30,899 nt of DNA from Oehlia diaphana (lineage: Eukaryota > Glomeromycota > Glomeromycetes > Glomerales > Glomeraceae), in NCBI GenBank assembly GCA_003833135.1, contig QZLH01000819.1, positions 20,256-51,154 of the forward strand, in the 5' to 3' direction. This document shows positions 20,739-30,899 of the stretch, piece after piece. Each line of letters opens with the position of its first letter. The stretch's first letter is position 1. The notes below the pieces were generated by a model. That model was not told the DNA's origin, searched no databases, and saw only the letters and a list, made by a program, of their open reading frames with translations. Position numbers and translations under genes: made by a program.

Positions 20739-23137
20739 ATCCTCTATACTCGGCCATTTTATACTTTTAAAAATTTTAACCAATAACTTTTATAGATACA
20801 TAGATACTGACCATAAACTTACGACTTTATTTAATTATGAAAATACTGTATTTGGTAGACTTGAGAATCACCGAGTCAAGTTGATTATTAATGAATTACT
20901 AACTTCAGACACGCATTCATTTAAACAATGCCACTCTATTATAATATTTCATAGTGATGTGCATTAGAAGTTGGAAACATAATCTTCTTCCGATTCCAAT
21001 TTACAATAAAATTTTATGGTTCTCACGTAAAAAAAGTTTACGTAATATATTGTGTGATTATTTTTATTATTATATCTATTTCTATATTTATTTGAAACTT
21101 TGTTAAATAAAGTGATCAAATAATCTTTTGGCAGACAATCATTTTATATATTGACAAGCCCAAATCCTAAAATTATGGGAAAATATTAAGGAATTAATCT
21201 TTTTTATTGTGATTCATTAAAAATCTATTATTCTTATATATCACTTATTAAAATCCCGAAATTTTATACATCATTTATGTCCGATATTAATATTATAATA
21301 TTACATATTAGGGATGATATTCAGTAAATGACATACAGAAATCATACTATAACCGTTCAATGATAATTTAAGTCTCTATTACTGATAATTTTCGTCAACA
21401 TCATAGTACCTACCCAATTTAAGATATTTCATTATTATGTATGAAGTACAAAAAAAATTAAGGTCAACAATTAGTCTATTTTTTAAATTATATCATATCA
21501 AAGGATAATATAAATCGAATATTTTGATGTCCGGAAAAATCGACAGTTAATCATATATTTTGTGTTTCAATTATTATATAAAACGAAAAATCTTATAATT
21601 TTATCTTTAATTCAATGAAATACTGTATTTGGTAGAATTGAGTCAAGTTGATTATTGATGAATTATTGACTGACAGACACACGTTTATTCATTCAATTTA
21701 TACAATGGCACGTTATTATAATATTAAAATCAATTTTATTATGATGTGTAGGAAGCATTTTTGGGCTTTCAAATCTTCCGATTCAATAAAAAGTTTACGT
21801 ATAAACATATTGTGTTATTATATTTATTATTATATATTTATTTTTATATTTATTAAAACTTTGTTAATTAACATCATTATTTTATTTTAAAATTTGTGAT
21901 CAAATAATCTTTTGGTAGATAATCATTTTTATATATTGACAAGCCCAAAATCCTAAAATCATGGGAAAATATTTAAGGAATTAATCTTTTTTATTGTGAT
22001 TCATTTAAATCTACTTTTTTTATATATCACTTATTAAATCCCGAAATTTTTTTATACATCATTTTAATTATCATCACCATTATTTTATTTTAAATTTTGT
22101 AATCAAATAATCTTTTGGCGGACAATCATTTTTATGTATTGACAAGCCCAAAATCCTAAAACCATGGGAAAATATTTAAGTAATTGATCTTTTATATTGT
22201 GATTCGTTAAAATCTATTATTTTTATATATCACTTATTAAAATCCCATACATCATTTATGTCCGATATTAATATTACATATTAGGGATGATATTCGGTAA
22301 TGACATACAGAAAATCATACTATAACCGATTAATGATAATTTAAGTCCAATATTAAGTGTGGTAATCAATATTATTGGCATAACTATAACATGTTGTTCT
22401 ATTACTGATAATTTTTCGTCAACATCATAGTACCTACCCAATTTAAGATATTTCATTATTATATATGAAGTACAAAAAAAAAAAATCAAGGTTCAATAAA
22501 CAATCGATTTTTTAAATTATATCATATTAAAAAGGATAATATAAATCGAATATTTTGATGTCAACCCAATTTTAATCGGAAAATACAATCAAATTTATTC
22601 ATAGTTTTTGTTGCTCAAGAATTTGACGGATCTAACAAATAAATAATCGACAGTTATTAATCATATATTTTGTGTTTCAATTATTATATAAAACGAAAAA
22701 TCTTATGATTTTTATCTTAATTCAATGAAATACTGTATTTGGTAGAACTGATTATTGATGAATTATTGAATGACAGACACTTTATTCATCAATGACACGT
22801 TATTATAATATTCGATTTTATTGTGATGTGCATTAGAAATTGGGAGCATATTTGGATTTCCAATTCTTCTTCCGATTTCAATTTACAATAAAATTTATGG
22901 TTCTCACGTAAAAAAAGTTTATGTACATATTGTATTATTATGTTTATTATTATATACCTATTTTTATAATTATTTAAAACTTTTGTTAATTAACATCATT
23001 ATTTTATTTTGAATTTTGTGATCAATCATTTATATATATATATATATTATTGAAAAATCCAAATCATGAGGAAATATTTAAGGGATTAACTAATTTTTTA
23101 ATTGTGATATACTAAAAAAAATCTATTTTAAACTAGA

Positions 23138-23345
23138 TCATTTATTAAATCCCTGATATTTTTATACATCATTTATTAAATCCCTGATATTTTTATACGT
23201 CATTTAGAAATCCATGATATTTTTATATATCATTTATTAAATCCCTGATATTTTTATACATCATTTATTAAATTCCTGATATTTTTACGTCATTTAATCC
23301 CTGATATTTTATACGTCATTTATAAATCCTTGATATTTTATACAT
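23138..23345. repeat. Minisatellite of about 29-31 bp units
   Basis: Seven to eight units share the pattern CATTTATTAAATCCCTGATA followed by TTTTTATA; the ATAC(A/G)TC end leads into the next unit. The last units lose bases and become shorter. It lies inside the larger degenerate repeat cluster. Confidence 0.85.
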
Positions 23346-23385
23346 TAAATCCAACAAAATTTCCGATATTAATATTAGTTCGGAA

Positions 23386-23529
23386 ATGGCCAATCGGGAA
23401 TTAACTTCAAGAAGTGCTAGCAAAAAAGTAATTAGAATTGTAAAAAATGCAATAAATGAGAAACCAGTGATTGAAATTGCTTCAAATTTTACAGATTTGT
23501 TGCTAAATGGGTTAATATTAAGATTATAA
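23386..23529 (+). CDS. Small ORF, 47 residues, unknown
   Basis: The ATG at 23386 opens a 47-residue frame that starts MANRELTSRSASKKVIRIV and ends LNGLILRL. Its base composition is clearly less AT-skewed than the sequence around it, and it begins right after a minisatellite. It matches no family I recognise. It could be a relic exon, a small gene or chance. Confidence 0.25.
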   Translation: MANRELTSRSASKKVIRIVKNAINEKPVIEIASNFTDLLLNGLILRL

Positions 23530-24171
23530 AATTCCAGCTTTTTATCTTATTTCCTTGTTCCACAATCGATTTTATTTTTTTTTCAAAAAAAAAAAAAACT
23601 ATTAAAAATTTAAGCCAGGTAAAAATTTTATAAAAATTTAATATTACCCTTAGTCATTAACAAATAATATCTTAATTGATTTTTTTTTTTTTATTAAAAA
23701 AATTTGGTTGTTACTTAATTAGTTAGTTTTTTTATAAATTGACATTAAATGTTTGACTAAAAAAATCATTAAAATAAATAAATTTTAAGAAATATTACAC
23801 ATTGTTTTAATTGATATTTTTTTCAAAATATTTTGACTAACATTAAAAAAAGACTTAATTATATATAATTCTTTATAATTATTATAATTATTATAATTTA
23901 ATTTTAATTTTTTTAATTTTTACTAAAATTAAGGGAACTAAAATTAAGGGTTTAGCGATCAACAATATAGTGATCTCAATTTTTCTCAAACAACCAAATA
24001 AATAAAAAGTGGAATGCTGTATCAGTAAATATTTTACAATTTTTATTTTATTTTATTTTTTTTTTGAATTAAAAATTCAATTATGAGAAGATAGGCAAAC
24101 AAATCTACAAAATTTGAAGCAAATTTGAAGCAATTTTGAAGCAATTTTAATCATTGGTTTCTCATTCATCG

Positions 24172-24173
<2 letters not shown>

Positions 24174-24203
<30 letters not shown>
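24174..24203. repeat. Poly-T tract (30 bases)
   Basis: This is an unbroken run of 30 T. Its exact length is likely to be unreliable in short-read assemblies. Confidence 0.8.
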
Positions 24204-24205
<2 letters not shown>

Positions 24206-24535
24206 AATTCCGAATTACTTATACTATAACCGTTTAATCATTTTTAAATGATAATTTAATATGTTAATATAAATATTGAACTTCTATTTTTTTTTTTTTT
24301 TGCCAAGAACTCAAAATCGGAAAATATGATCAAATTTGTCTAAAAATTTTGTTGCTCAAAGAAATTTAAATGATTTAACAATAAAAATAATCGTCAGTTA
24401 ATCGTATATTTGTGTTACAATTATTATATACAGCAGTATGAAAAATCTAAATAATAATCAATATTGTTTAATTAACAAAATGTCACGTTAGATTAACGAT
24501 AATTTAAGTTCAATCGATTATTTCATTATCTTATT

Positions 24536-24652
24536 ATATACGAAGTACTGTAAGACATACAGTACTGTAATATATACGAAATACTATAAGATATACGAAG
24601 TACTGTAAGATATACGAGGTACTGTAAGATATACGAAGTACTTACTGTAAGA
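24536..24652. repeat. 19-bp minisatellite (ATACGAAGTACTGTAAGAT)
   Basis: About six copies of a 19-bp unit lie head to tail with a few substitutions (for example ATACGAGGTACTGTAAGAT). The unit contains the palindrome AGTACT, so single strands could form repeated small hairpins. Confidence 0.85.
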
Positions 24653-25742
24653 GATCCTGCAAAAAAAAAAAAAAAATCAAGGTTAAAAATCAAGGTTCAA
24701 CGGATTGATCGAACAAACACCATAATGAATATTATGATGTCAGTCGGAAAAACGATCAAATAAGTCTAAATTTCGTTGCTCAAAGAATTTGAAGGATTTA
24801 ACAAATAAATAATCGTCAGTTAATCATATCGTACTTTAAAAAGGTAATTGAATCACTGAGTCAGATATTGATGACCAATAAGAAAGTTGATTATTGACAA
24901 TTTTAAATCGTCAATGATCGTTGTCAAAATTGAAGCTTCCGAAGTTTTTCAATGATGGATGACAAATCTATTTAAATCAAATACGGGCTAATAAGAAAAT
25001 CTCCATTCTTTTAGGTTAAATTAATGCAAAACATCTAATAAATGATTTACATTTATTATATCAAAAGAATATAATTTTTTGAAATTTTCTCATTGTTCTC
25101 AAACCTCCTAATTTTCGGTAACTTTTTTTTTTTAAAAAAAAATAACGTGACATTATTAATAATTTATTTTAAAATGTCGGATGTAAGTCTCTATATCTTA
25201 TGTTTAGTGGTTTATGTACGATTTTTACGCGACTAATAATATCAGATCAAATGATTCTAAATTAAAAGGCATTTATGCGTTATGTGTTATGCGACATTTT
25301 ATAAAATTTATTAAAAAAACATTTTTCAAATAATTTTTTCCGACCAATTAATTTTCTTAACTCAGAGAAAAATATCATTTATTTGTTTTAATCCGATCTT
25401 GCATGAAAAATTTTACATTAAGGATTAAGACAAAAATAGTAAAAAGTAGGTCTTAATGATTTAATTGGTTTTTTCTTTAAGGAATATTAACCCCCAATAA
25501 CGGTTTAGGCAATAATATACGGTCATTTTATGCTTTATAATTTCATATGAAATATTTAGTTTGATTTCATTATTATTTTTTTTTTTTATTTACAACGTAA
25601 ACAAAATGTACAGATGATTTATAGTTTCATTGGAGAATGTATGCAAAATGTATTTTCTATGTATATAATTCCAGGAAATTACATTTTTAAATGAAACTTT
25701 ATTCAAATTGTAACATTTAACATTTGATTAGAAAGAAATTAA

Positions 25743-25937
25743 ATTAATAAGGAATCAAATGAATGGTTTTATGGATCACAACAGAATTTTGTCAAACATC
25801 AAAATCTGCAATTAATTTCATCTAAACAATGGAAATTTGAATACAACAATTTAGTACAATTTATTAGAATGAGTTCTTTCAAAAAAATTTTATTGTATTG
25901 TAATAATTTCTTAAAAAGAAAAAAAAAAATTGAATAA
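25743..25937 (+). pseudogene. Possible exon relic, unknown protein
   Basis: The frame is open for 64 codons without an early ATG, closed by TAA at 25935. It reads NKESNEWFYGSQQNF and then QLISSKQWKFEYNNLVQFI before becoming Lys-rich. Two Trp codons and mixed composition are unusual for this AT-rich DNA. I do not recognise the family. Confidence 0.2.
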
Positions 25938-26196
25938 AGTAAAAAAGTTTTTTTTTTTTTTTTTTTGGTTCAAAAAAAATTTCGATTTGCACTTTTTTTT
26001 TTTTTGGTGATCTTTACTTTTATTAGCATCTCATTCATGATTAAAAACAATGGAATTCCTTTTTTTGATTACTGCGAAAAATACAAGGAAATCGGAATAT
26101 CCATATAAATAAATACCTATAATTTAAAAATAGAAGTATAAAAAAAATATATATTAATGTATATCAAATCATTATCAAAATGATTATGAAACAAAA

Positions 26197-26247
26197 ACCG
26201 AATTTAAAACCGAATTAACCGAATTTACCGAATTTACCGAATTAACC
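26197..26247. repeat. Short tandem repeat ACCGAATT(TA)
   Basis: Five to six copies of ACCGAATT with variable one- to three-base spacers (T, TA, AA) lie in a row, followed by a run of A. Confidence 0.75.
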
Positions 26248-27083
26248 AAAAAAAAAAAAACGCAATAAAAAGAAAAAGACGTAACAAGAAATAAAAAATT
26301 TTATTATAAGAAATCGCATAAAAAATAATCCGAGGATATAATTTTTCCTATATAATTTTTTTTTTTTTTAATGAACATAAATGACATAACTCATTTAAAT
26401 CATTTAACTCAGTTCAATAATTTTTTTCTCACCCCTTATAAATTGTACTTTTAATATTTTTTTTTCGGAAAATTTTATTCAAAGAATTGTTTATAATAAT
26501 TTTTGATTGGATTTTATTTTCCGCGCATACTTTCTTTAATAAGTAAGTTAAATCATAATCGATTTCATACATAATATTAAATGACCAATATAATATTATA
26601 AGTGGTTCGATGTTAATTTTTTTACTAGGTTTTATTTAGTATATAATTTAAGTATTTGGTTTTGAAATATTTTATGCATTATGGAAACTTGTTTCATTCT
26701 ATGTGAACCCAAAAATATAATCGCATGATATATATTGCCAAGCATAATTCATCCAATAATCTTTTAGATTATAACTAAGTTATATATAGTTTGATTATTA
26801 ATTAATTTTATCAAACGTGTTTGTTTATTTTTTTTTTTTTTTCGATTGAACTTGAAAAAAAAGTGACATAATAAACGCCACTATTTCCTTTTTGCTAATT
26901 GGTATACTGCATATTTTTGTAAATCTTGACTATAAATGAAAAATAAATTCCCGGTACGCGTAAGAACCGATCTTTTTTTTTTTTAAAGTTTCTTTTTGTT
27001 TTTTTTTTCACTCTGACCCTATTGATCGATTATTTGACCTATAATTTTATTTTAAAGAACCAATAAAAAAAGGGTTTGATTAG

Positions 27084-27245
27084 CAAATAGTTAAAGTTAA
27101 TTATACTGAGTCAGATGGAATACTTAAAGAGGAAGTTCTTTCAGTTATTAATCAAAGTGATGCAAAATTATTAAATATTAAACATTACAACATTTATTTT
27201 ATTATTGTTATCCGAAAATTTTTATATTTCCCGATTCTGAAATAA
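27084..27245 (+). pseudogene. Possible exon relic, unknown protein
   Basis: After a possible acceptor TTTGATTAG (ending 27083), the frame reads QIVKVNYTESDGILKEEVL and then SVINQSDAKLLNIKHYN before becoming hydrophobic and closing. The first 35 codons have a protein-like mix of charged and polar residues. No start codon or partner exon is evident, and the family is not recognised. Confidence 0.25.
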
Positions 27246-29073
27246 AGTTTATCTCAAGTTTGTCAGAAAGAAAATTTTCGCAAATCATAATTCTTTTTTT
27301 TTAAAAAAAAAATCATTTTGAATAAAAGTCGATCGATTCCCGAATTTTAAGCAAGCTGTATGCAGAATATCATTTATAAAATGTGTGTGTCGATTTTACA
27401 TAATAATCATTAATTAATCGAAGAATTTTTATTCGCTTTTTTATGTATTTTATAAAAAAAAATTTTCTAAAAATTTTTGAAAACTTTTCCCAAGATAGTA
27501 CATTTATAGAATAGGTTAATTTTAGAAATCCCGACAATAAAAATTGGGAACGGGAGGAACGGGGCAAAATAAAAAATTTCTTTTTTGACGTGTTTGTTTC
27601 GCAAAAAAAATATATTATTATTAAAACAATATTAAAAACAAGTTTTTTTTTAAAAATCATTTCTTAAAGATTATCTATCTTTTAGTAGTTATGTATTAAG
27701 AATGATCCATTCTTAAAATAGATTGTTCATTAAATTTTGATATATTTGTTTTTTAATGGTAAAAATGGTAAAAAACACATGTTTAGTTAAACCTTAGATC
27801 ATCTAATATTTATCTGATTTTTTAAATTACTTTATTATTATTTTTTTATATAACAATAATAAATAATCATCACATATAGATTTCATCACATCCTCAATTC
27901 ATCACCCTACGTTATAAAATATATTATTAATATTGATGTAATTGATGCTTAGAAATTTGATTTAATTTATCCTTATTTATATTAATTTTTACTGAAAAGT
28001 AATAATTCTTTTTAAAGTATACCAAAAGTAGTATAAAAACAAAGGGTACCAATTTTAATTAAAAACTACCAAAGTTCATTCTTTGTGTAATACTATAATT
28101 TATAAGAGATGAGCACCCACTTTATATGGTATGATAAAATGAAAAAAATGATTTGTTACATTTTACAAAAAAATCTTTTTTTTAAATAATTTAAGGGTAA
28201 CAAAAAAAATTTCTTTCATTTTATGTTGCATTTTTGTATATACCATAATTAGAAAGTATTACGATAAGTTTGTTTTCCGAATATTTTATGATTACTATAC
28301 TTTTTACAGGGTAATGTTTGTAAAAAATTCATTATTTATTTGTTCACGCGCCGGCATTTTTAATATAATTTAAACACCGTGTACGCATGTCACGCGCAAT
28401 ATTTCATGAATGAATTAAATGAGTCATACGCAGCAATATATACTTTTTGTTTTCCCTGAACGATAAACAAAAAAATAATTATGTATGTGTCACGAAAAAT
28501 TTCAGGAAAATCATTTATCATAGAGCGACAAATGATGATGAGGTATTAATAGTACTATAGCTGATAGTAATAAAATAATTATAAACAATCAGTTCAAAAA
28601 TTTTATTATCATTATTCTTTTTTTTTTTTCATTTCGTATTCATTTGTTTACGGAGATTTTATTAGTTTGAAACCTTTTAATTCAAACCTTTTAGTAGGGA
28701 CTTTTACGAATTTTACCGGCCCGTCCCAATTTTACATTATATTTACATATAAGGGTTAAAGTTCGTGATGATCATCAGTGTTGCCCGAAATTTCCAATCA
28801 TTTAGTGTGAATTTAGTGTGGCGGTAATGATAAAAAGCCGAGCCACGGTTACGGTTTAACATAGTTTTTTTTCAAATGATTTAAATGATTTACAAAAAAA
28901 AAAAAAGGTTATCAAAATATTTATTATTTTTTGAAAAACCAATAAATTTTGATTATGAAAAAACATGAGTTTACAAATATTATTAATTCACAGTTCACAG
29001 GTTTCAAATTTTTTTTTAAACAGTATTAAACAGTATTAGGTTCTCATTAAACCATTTCTAGTAAAAATATATG

Positions 29074-29121
<48 letters not shown>

Positions 29122-29142
29122 AAAAATTTTTTTTTTTTTTTT
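29074..29142. repeat. T12-A34-T16 homopolymer palindrome
   Basis: A run of T is followed directly by about 34 A (with one T interruption at 29120) and then another run of T. It can fold as a long A-T hairpin and is a likely spot for assembly error. Confidence 0.75.
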
Positions 29143-29249
29143 GTAAGTGGAAAAATAGGGGAAAAATAAAAAATATTTAATTTTGTATATTTTGTATGAA
29201 AAAAAAAAAAAAAATAAATAAATAAAAAAAAATTACATAATTTTTATTT

Positions 29250-29311
29250 TAATTATTATTATTATTATCATTTATTATTATTATTATTCTTATTATTATT
29301 CTACTAAAATT
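29250..29311. repeat. ATT trinucleotide microsatellite
   Basis: Repeated ATT units with a few interruptions (ATC, CTT). Confidence 0.8.
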
Positions 29312-29878
29312 GTAATCATTTTAAACTTTTTAGATTCGGACAAAATTTTTATAGTTTAATTAATTGGTTGAGATTTTCGAAAAAAAAAAAACGGTCAAAA
29401 AAAAAATACTTTATCTTGAGAGATAAGGAATAAAGTTTTTTCTTGATAAACATTCCCAAGAAATTTAAGAAATTTGAAAAAGCCCCAAATGTCGGACGAT
29501 CATGATATCATTAATAAAAAAAAAAATTATATATATTTTGTGGCTAATACATATTAATATTATATATAATTTTTTGAAACACGAAAATCTTTCTTTATAG
29601 ATAGATAAATAGGTATAAACATTACATATATAAATACTATACAAAAAATTTTTCTTACTTTAAAAGTTTTCTTTCATTAGAATATCTTCTTTTTGATTGA
29701 TGGGGAGGTTAAAAGGTTAAAATAGTCTCGGTGAAAATGTTCTGAATTTTTGGTATTGGTTGAACCGAAAATAATTCAGGATTATAGAATATCATACTTA
29801 ATAAAGAAAATTTTATTTAAGATTGATTATTATTTTGTTTCATGATGATCATTTTAAAGAAAAAAAAGAGATTCTTTA

Positions 29879-29975
29879 TTTATGATTTAATGATTTAATG
29901 ATTTTATGATTTATTATTTAATGATAATGATTTTAATGATAATGATTTAATGATTTAATTATTTAATGATTTATG
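29879..29975. repeat. Interrupted ATGATTTA simple repeat
   Basis: About nine imperfect copies of ATGATTTA or ATGATAATG lie in a row; there is no coding potential. Confidence 0.75.
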
Positions 29976-30495
29976 AAAAAAAAAGAGGATAAAAAAGATC
30001 ATGATAAAAAAGATATACAGTATAATCTATTGATGGATGTTTTTTTAGGGTACATGATTTTCACACGGAAATTATTGAAATAAATTAATTGGTTCATTTA
30101 GATATTTTTTAACTTCCACAAGTCCAAAACAAGGGTTTTTGACCACAACAAGGGTTCTTTTTTTAATTTTTTTAAAACATCAGAAAAAATTCATACAAAA
30201 ATAATAATAAAGACCAATGAAATTTTATTATTATCAAAATCATTCGATAAATAAATTTAAAACTAGTATTAAATGGGATAAATTCTTTTCTTGGAATTTA
30301 GAGACGATTCATTATTAATCCATTATTTATTATTTGTTATCAAAAAGCATATGTTAAATAAACTAAATGTTTATTTATTTACTTTTACCTAGACTAAGTA
30401 AAGTATTATAAACCCGATTGTACTATCTTATCCTCCGAATATTAACGATAAAGTAGCCAATCTGATAAAAACAGCTTGAGAAAATTTGATAAGCA

Positions 30496-30600
30496 AAAAA
30501 AAAAAAAAAAAAACCCCAAAATTTTTTTTAAAAAAAAAATAAAAAAAAAAAAAAAAAAAAAACCTAAAAAAAATTAAAAAAAAAAAAAAAAAAAAAAAAG
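30496..30600. repeat. Cluster of long poly-A tracts
   Basis: Four or five runs of 9 to 20 or more A are separated by CCCC, TTTTTTT or CCT. The Phe-rich frame on the other strand is an artefact of these tracts. Confidence 0.85.
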
Positions 30601-30863
30601 CCCCACAATCTTTTTTCAAACAATAATGAAAAAAAAAAAAGATGTTGATTAAAAATATGTCTCACACGCCACATTTACAATTACAATTAATCTGCTTTGC
30701 TTGCTTTAGTTACTTTTGTTAAAAAGAATTCTTATGATATTATTATTTGTTACAGTTAATGTTACAGAAAAAATAAACAAAATAAAAGCAAATAATAAAT
30801 AAAACCTGAAAAAAGTAACTGTTGGCTGGGTATTTGTAGAAGATCTTTCCCTTTTCCTTTCAC

Positions 30864-30899
30864 CAAAAAAAAAAAAAAAAAAATTTTTTTTTTTTTAAA
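30864..30899. repeat. A/T homopolymer at the window end
   Basis: About 19 A followed by about 14 T and then AAA; the window ends here. Confidence 0.8.

Larger units (their letters stand above)
20840..24840. repeat. Cluster of degenerate, partly tandem 0.7-1.1 kb repeats
   Basis: Several landmarks recur in the same order and orientation. TACTGTATTTGGTAGA occurs at 20844, 21621 and 22731. TTTTGG-AGA-AATCATTTTTATATATTGACAAGCCC-type words occur near 21125, 21907 and 22113. GTCCGATATTAATATTA occurs near 21279 and 22259. CAGTTAATCATATATTTTGTG-type words occur near 21544, 22652, 24394 and 24817. The copies are diverged by substitutions and indels and some are truncated. No open frame of note is present, so this is either an old non-autonomous transposon family or a decayed satellite. 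Confidence 0.75.
24841..30495. other. Long gene-poor AT-rich region
   Basis: No gene can be supported in this stretch of over 5 kb. It contains many A and T runs, simple repeats listed separately, and two short open stretches that may be relics (25743-25937 and 27084-27245). A somewhat less AT-rich patch at about 28680-28865 includes an inverted GGGAC/GTCCC pair (28697 and 28725) and may be part of an old element. Confidence 0.6.

Noticed and set aside
20701..20967. 88-codon plus-strand ORF after the TPX2-like gene
   Set aside because: It overlaps the end of the TPX2 coding exon in another frame and runs into the degenerate repeat; there is no start context or family match.
21648..22489. ORFs of 71-80 codons within the repeat cluster
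   Set aside because: Their Ile/Tyr/Phe-rich translations come from AT-rich repeat DNA and are not kept between repeat copies.
26197..26247. Telomere-like or origin-like repeat
   Set aside because: The ACCGAATT units are few, irregular and internal, and match no fungal telomere motif that I know.
27370..27660. 96-codon minus-strand ORF
   Set aside because: It is almost entirely Lys/Phe/Ile from A/T tracts, with no recognisable domain.
30428..30619. Phe-rich minus-strand ORF
   Set aside because: It is a translation of poly-A tracts.

Overview
The window looks like nuclear DNA of an early-diverging filamentous fungus, most likely an arbuscular mycorrhizal (Rhizophagus-like, Glomeromycotina) genome. 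The base composition is very AT-rich, genes are split by many short GT-AG introns, decayed tyrosine-kinase-like (TKL) kinase copies are present, and intergenic DNA is full of A/T tracts, minisatellites and small palindromic elements. The organism is an inference; the gene families were recognised from conceptual translation only.

Layout. 1-250: a 62-63 bp tandem repeat cut by the window edge. About 780-4580 (minus): three consecutive decayed kinase units, joined by readable linkers and broken by several stops and frameshifts. 4581-7123: AT-rich DNA with a palindrome and faint coding relics. 7124-7892 (+): ribosomal protein eS25 in four exons, the first coding only the ATG. 8144-11240 (-): a ten-exon GRC3/NOL9-type polynucleotide 5'-kinase. 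11415-12996 (+): a five-exon ZC3H15/Tma46-type two-CCCH-finger protein, sharing a 174-bp divergent promoter with GRC3. These three intact genes all concern ribosomes or translation: a 40S protein, an ITS2-processing kinase, and a ribosome-associated partner of DRG GTPases.

14037-17855 (+): cullin-3-type genes. A partial copy (promoter plus exons 1-3) precedes a longer copy that ends where the catalytic C-terminal half of a cullin should begin. A 416-N gap makes it look like three copies. However, the 235 bases before the gap equal the 235 bases after it, so copies '2' and '3' are probably one gene at unmerged contig ends. The two copies differ mostly by amino-acid replacements in exon 2, around the helix that binds BTB adaptors, while their introns and exon 3 are almost the same. 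This is the most interesting signal in the window.

18684-18803: a 120-bp MITE-like palindrome with a 9-bp target duplication, just upstream of a seven-exon TPX2-family microtubule-associated protein (18926-20738, +). From about 20840 to the end there is no convincing gene: degenerate kilobase-scale repeats, two minisatellites, long homopolymer tracts and a few short open stretches that may be exon relics.
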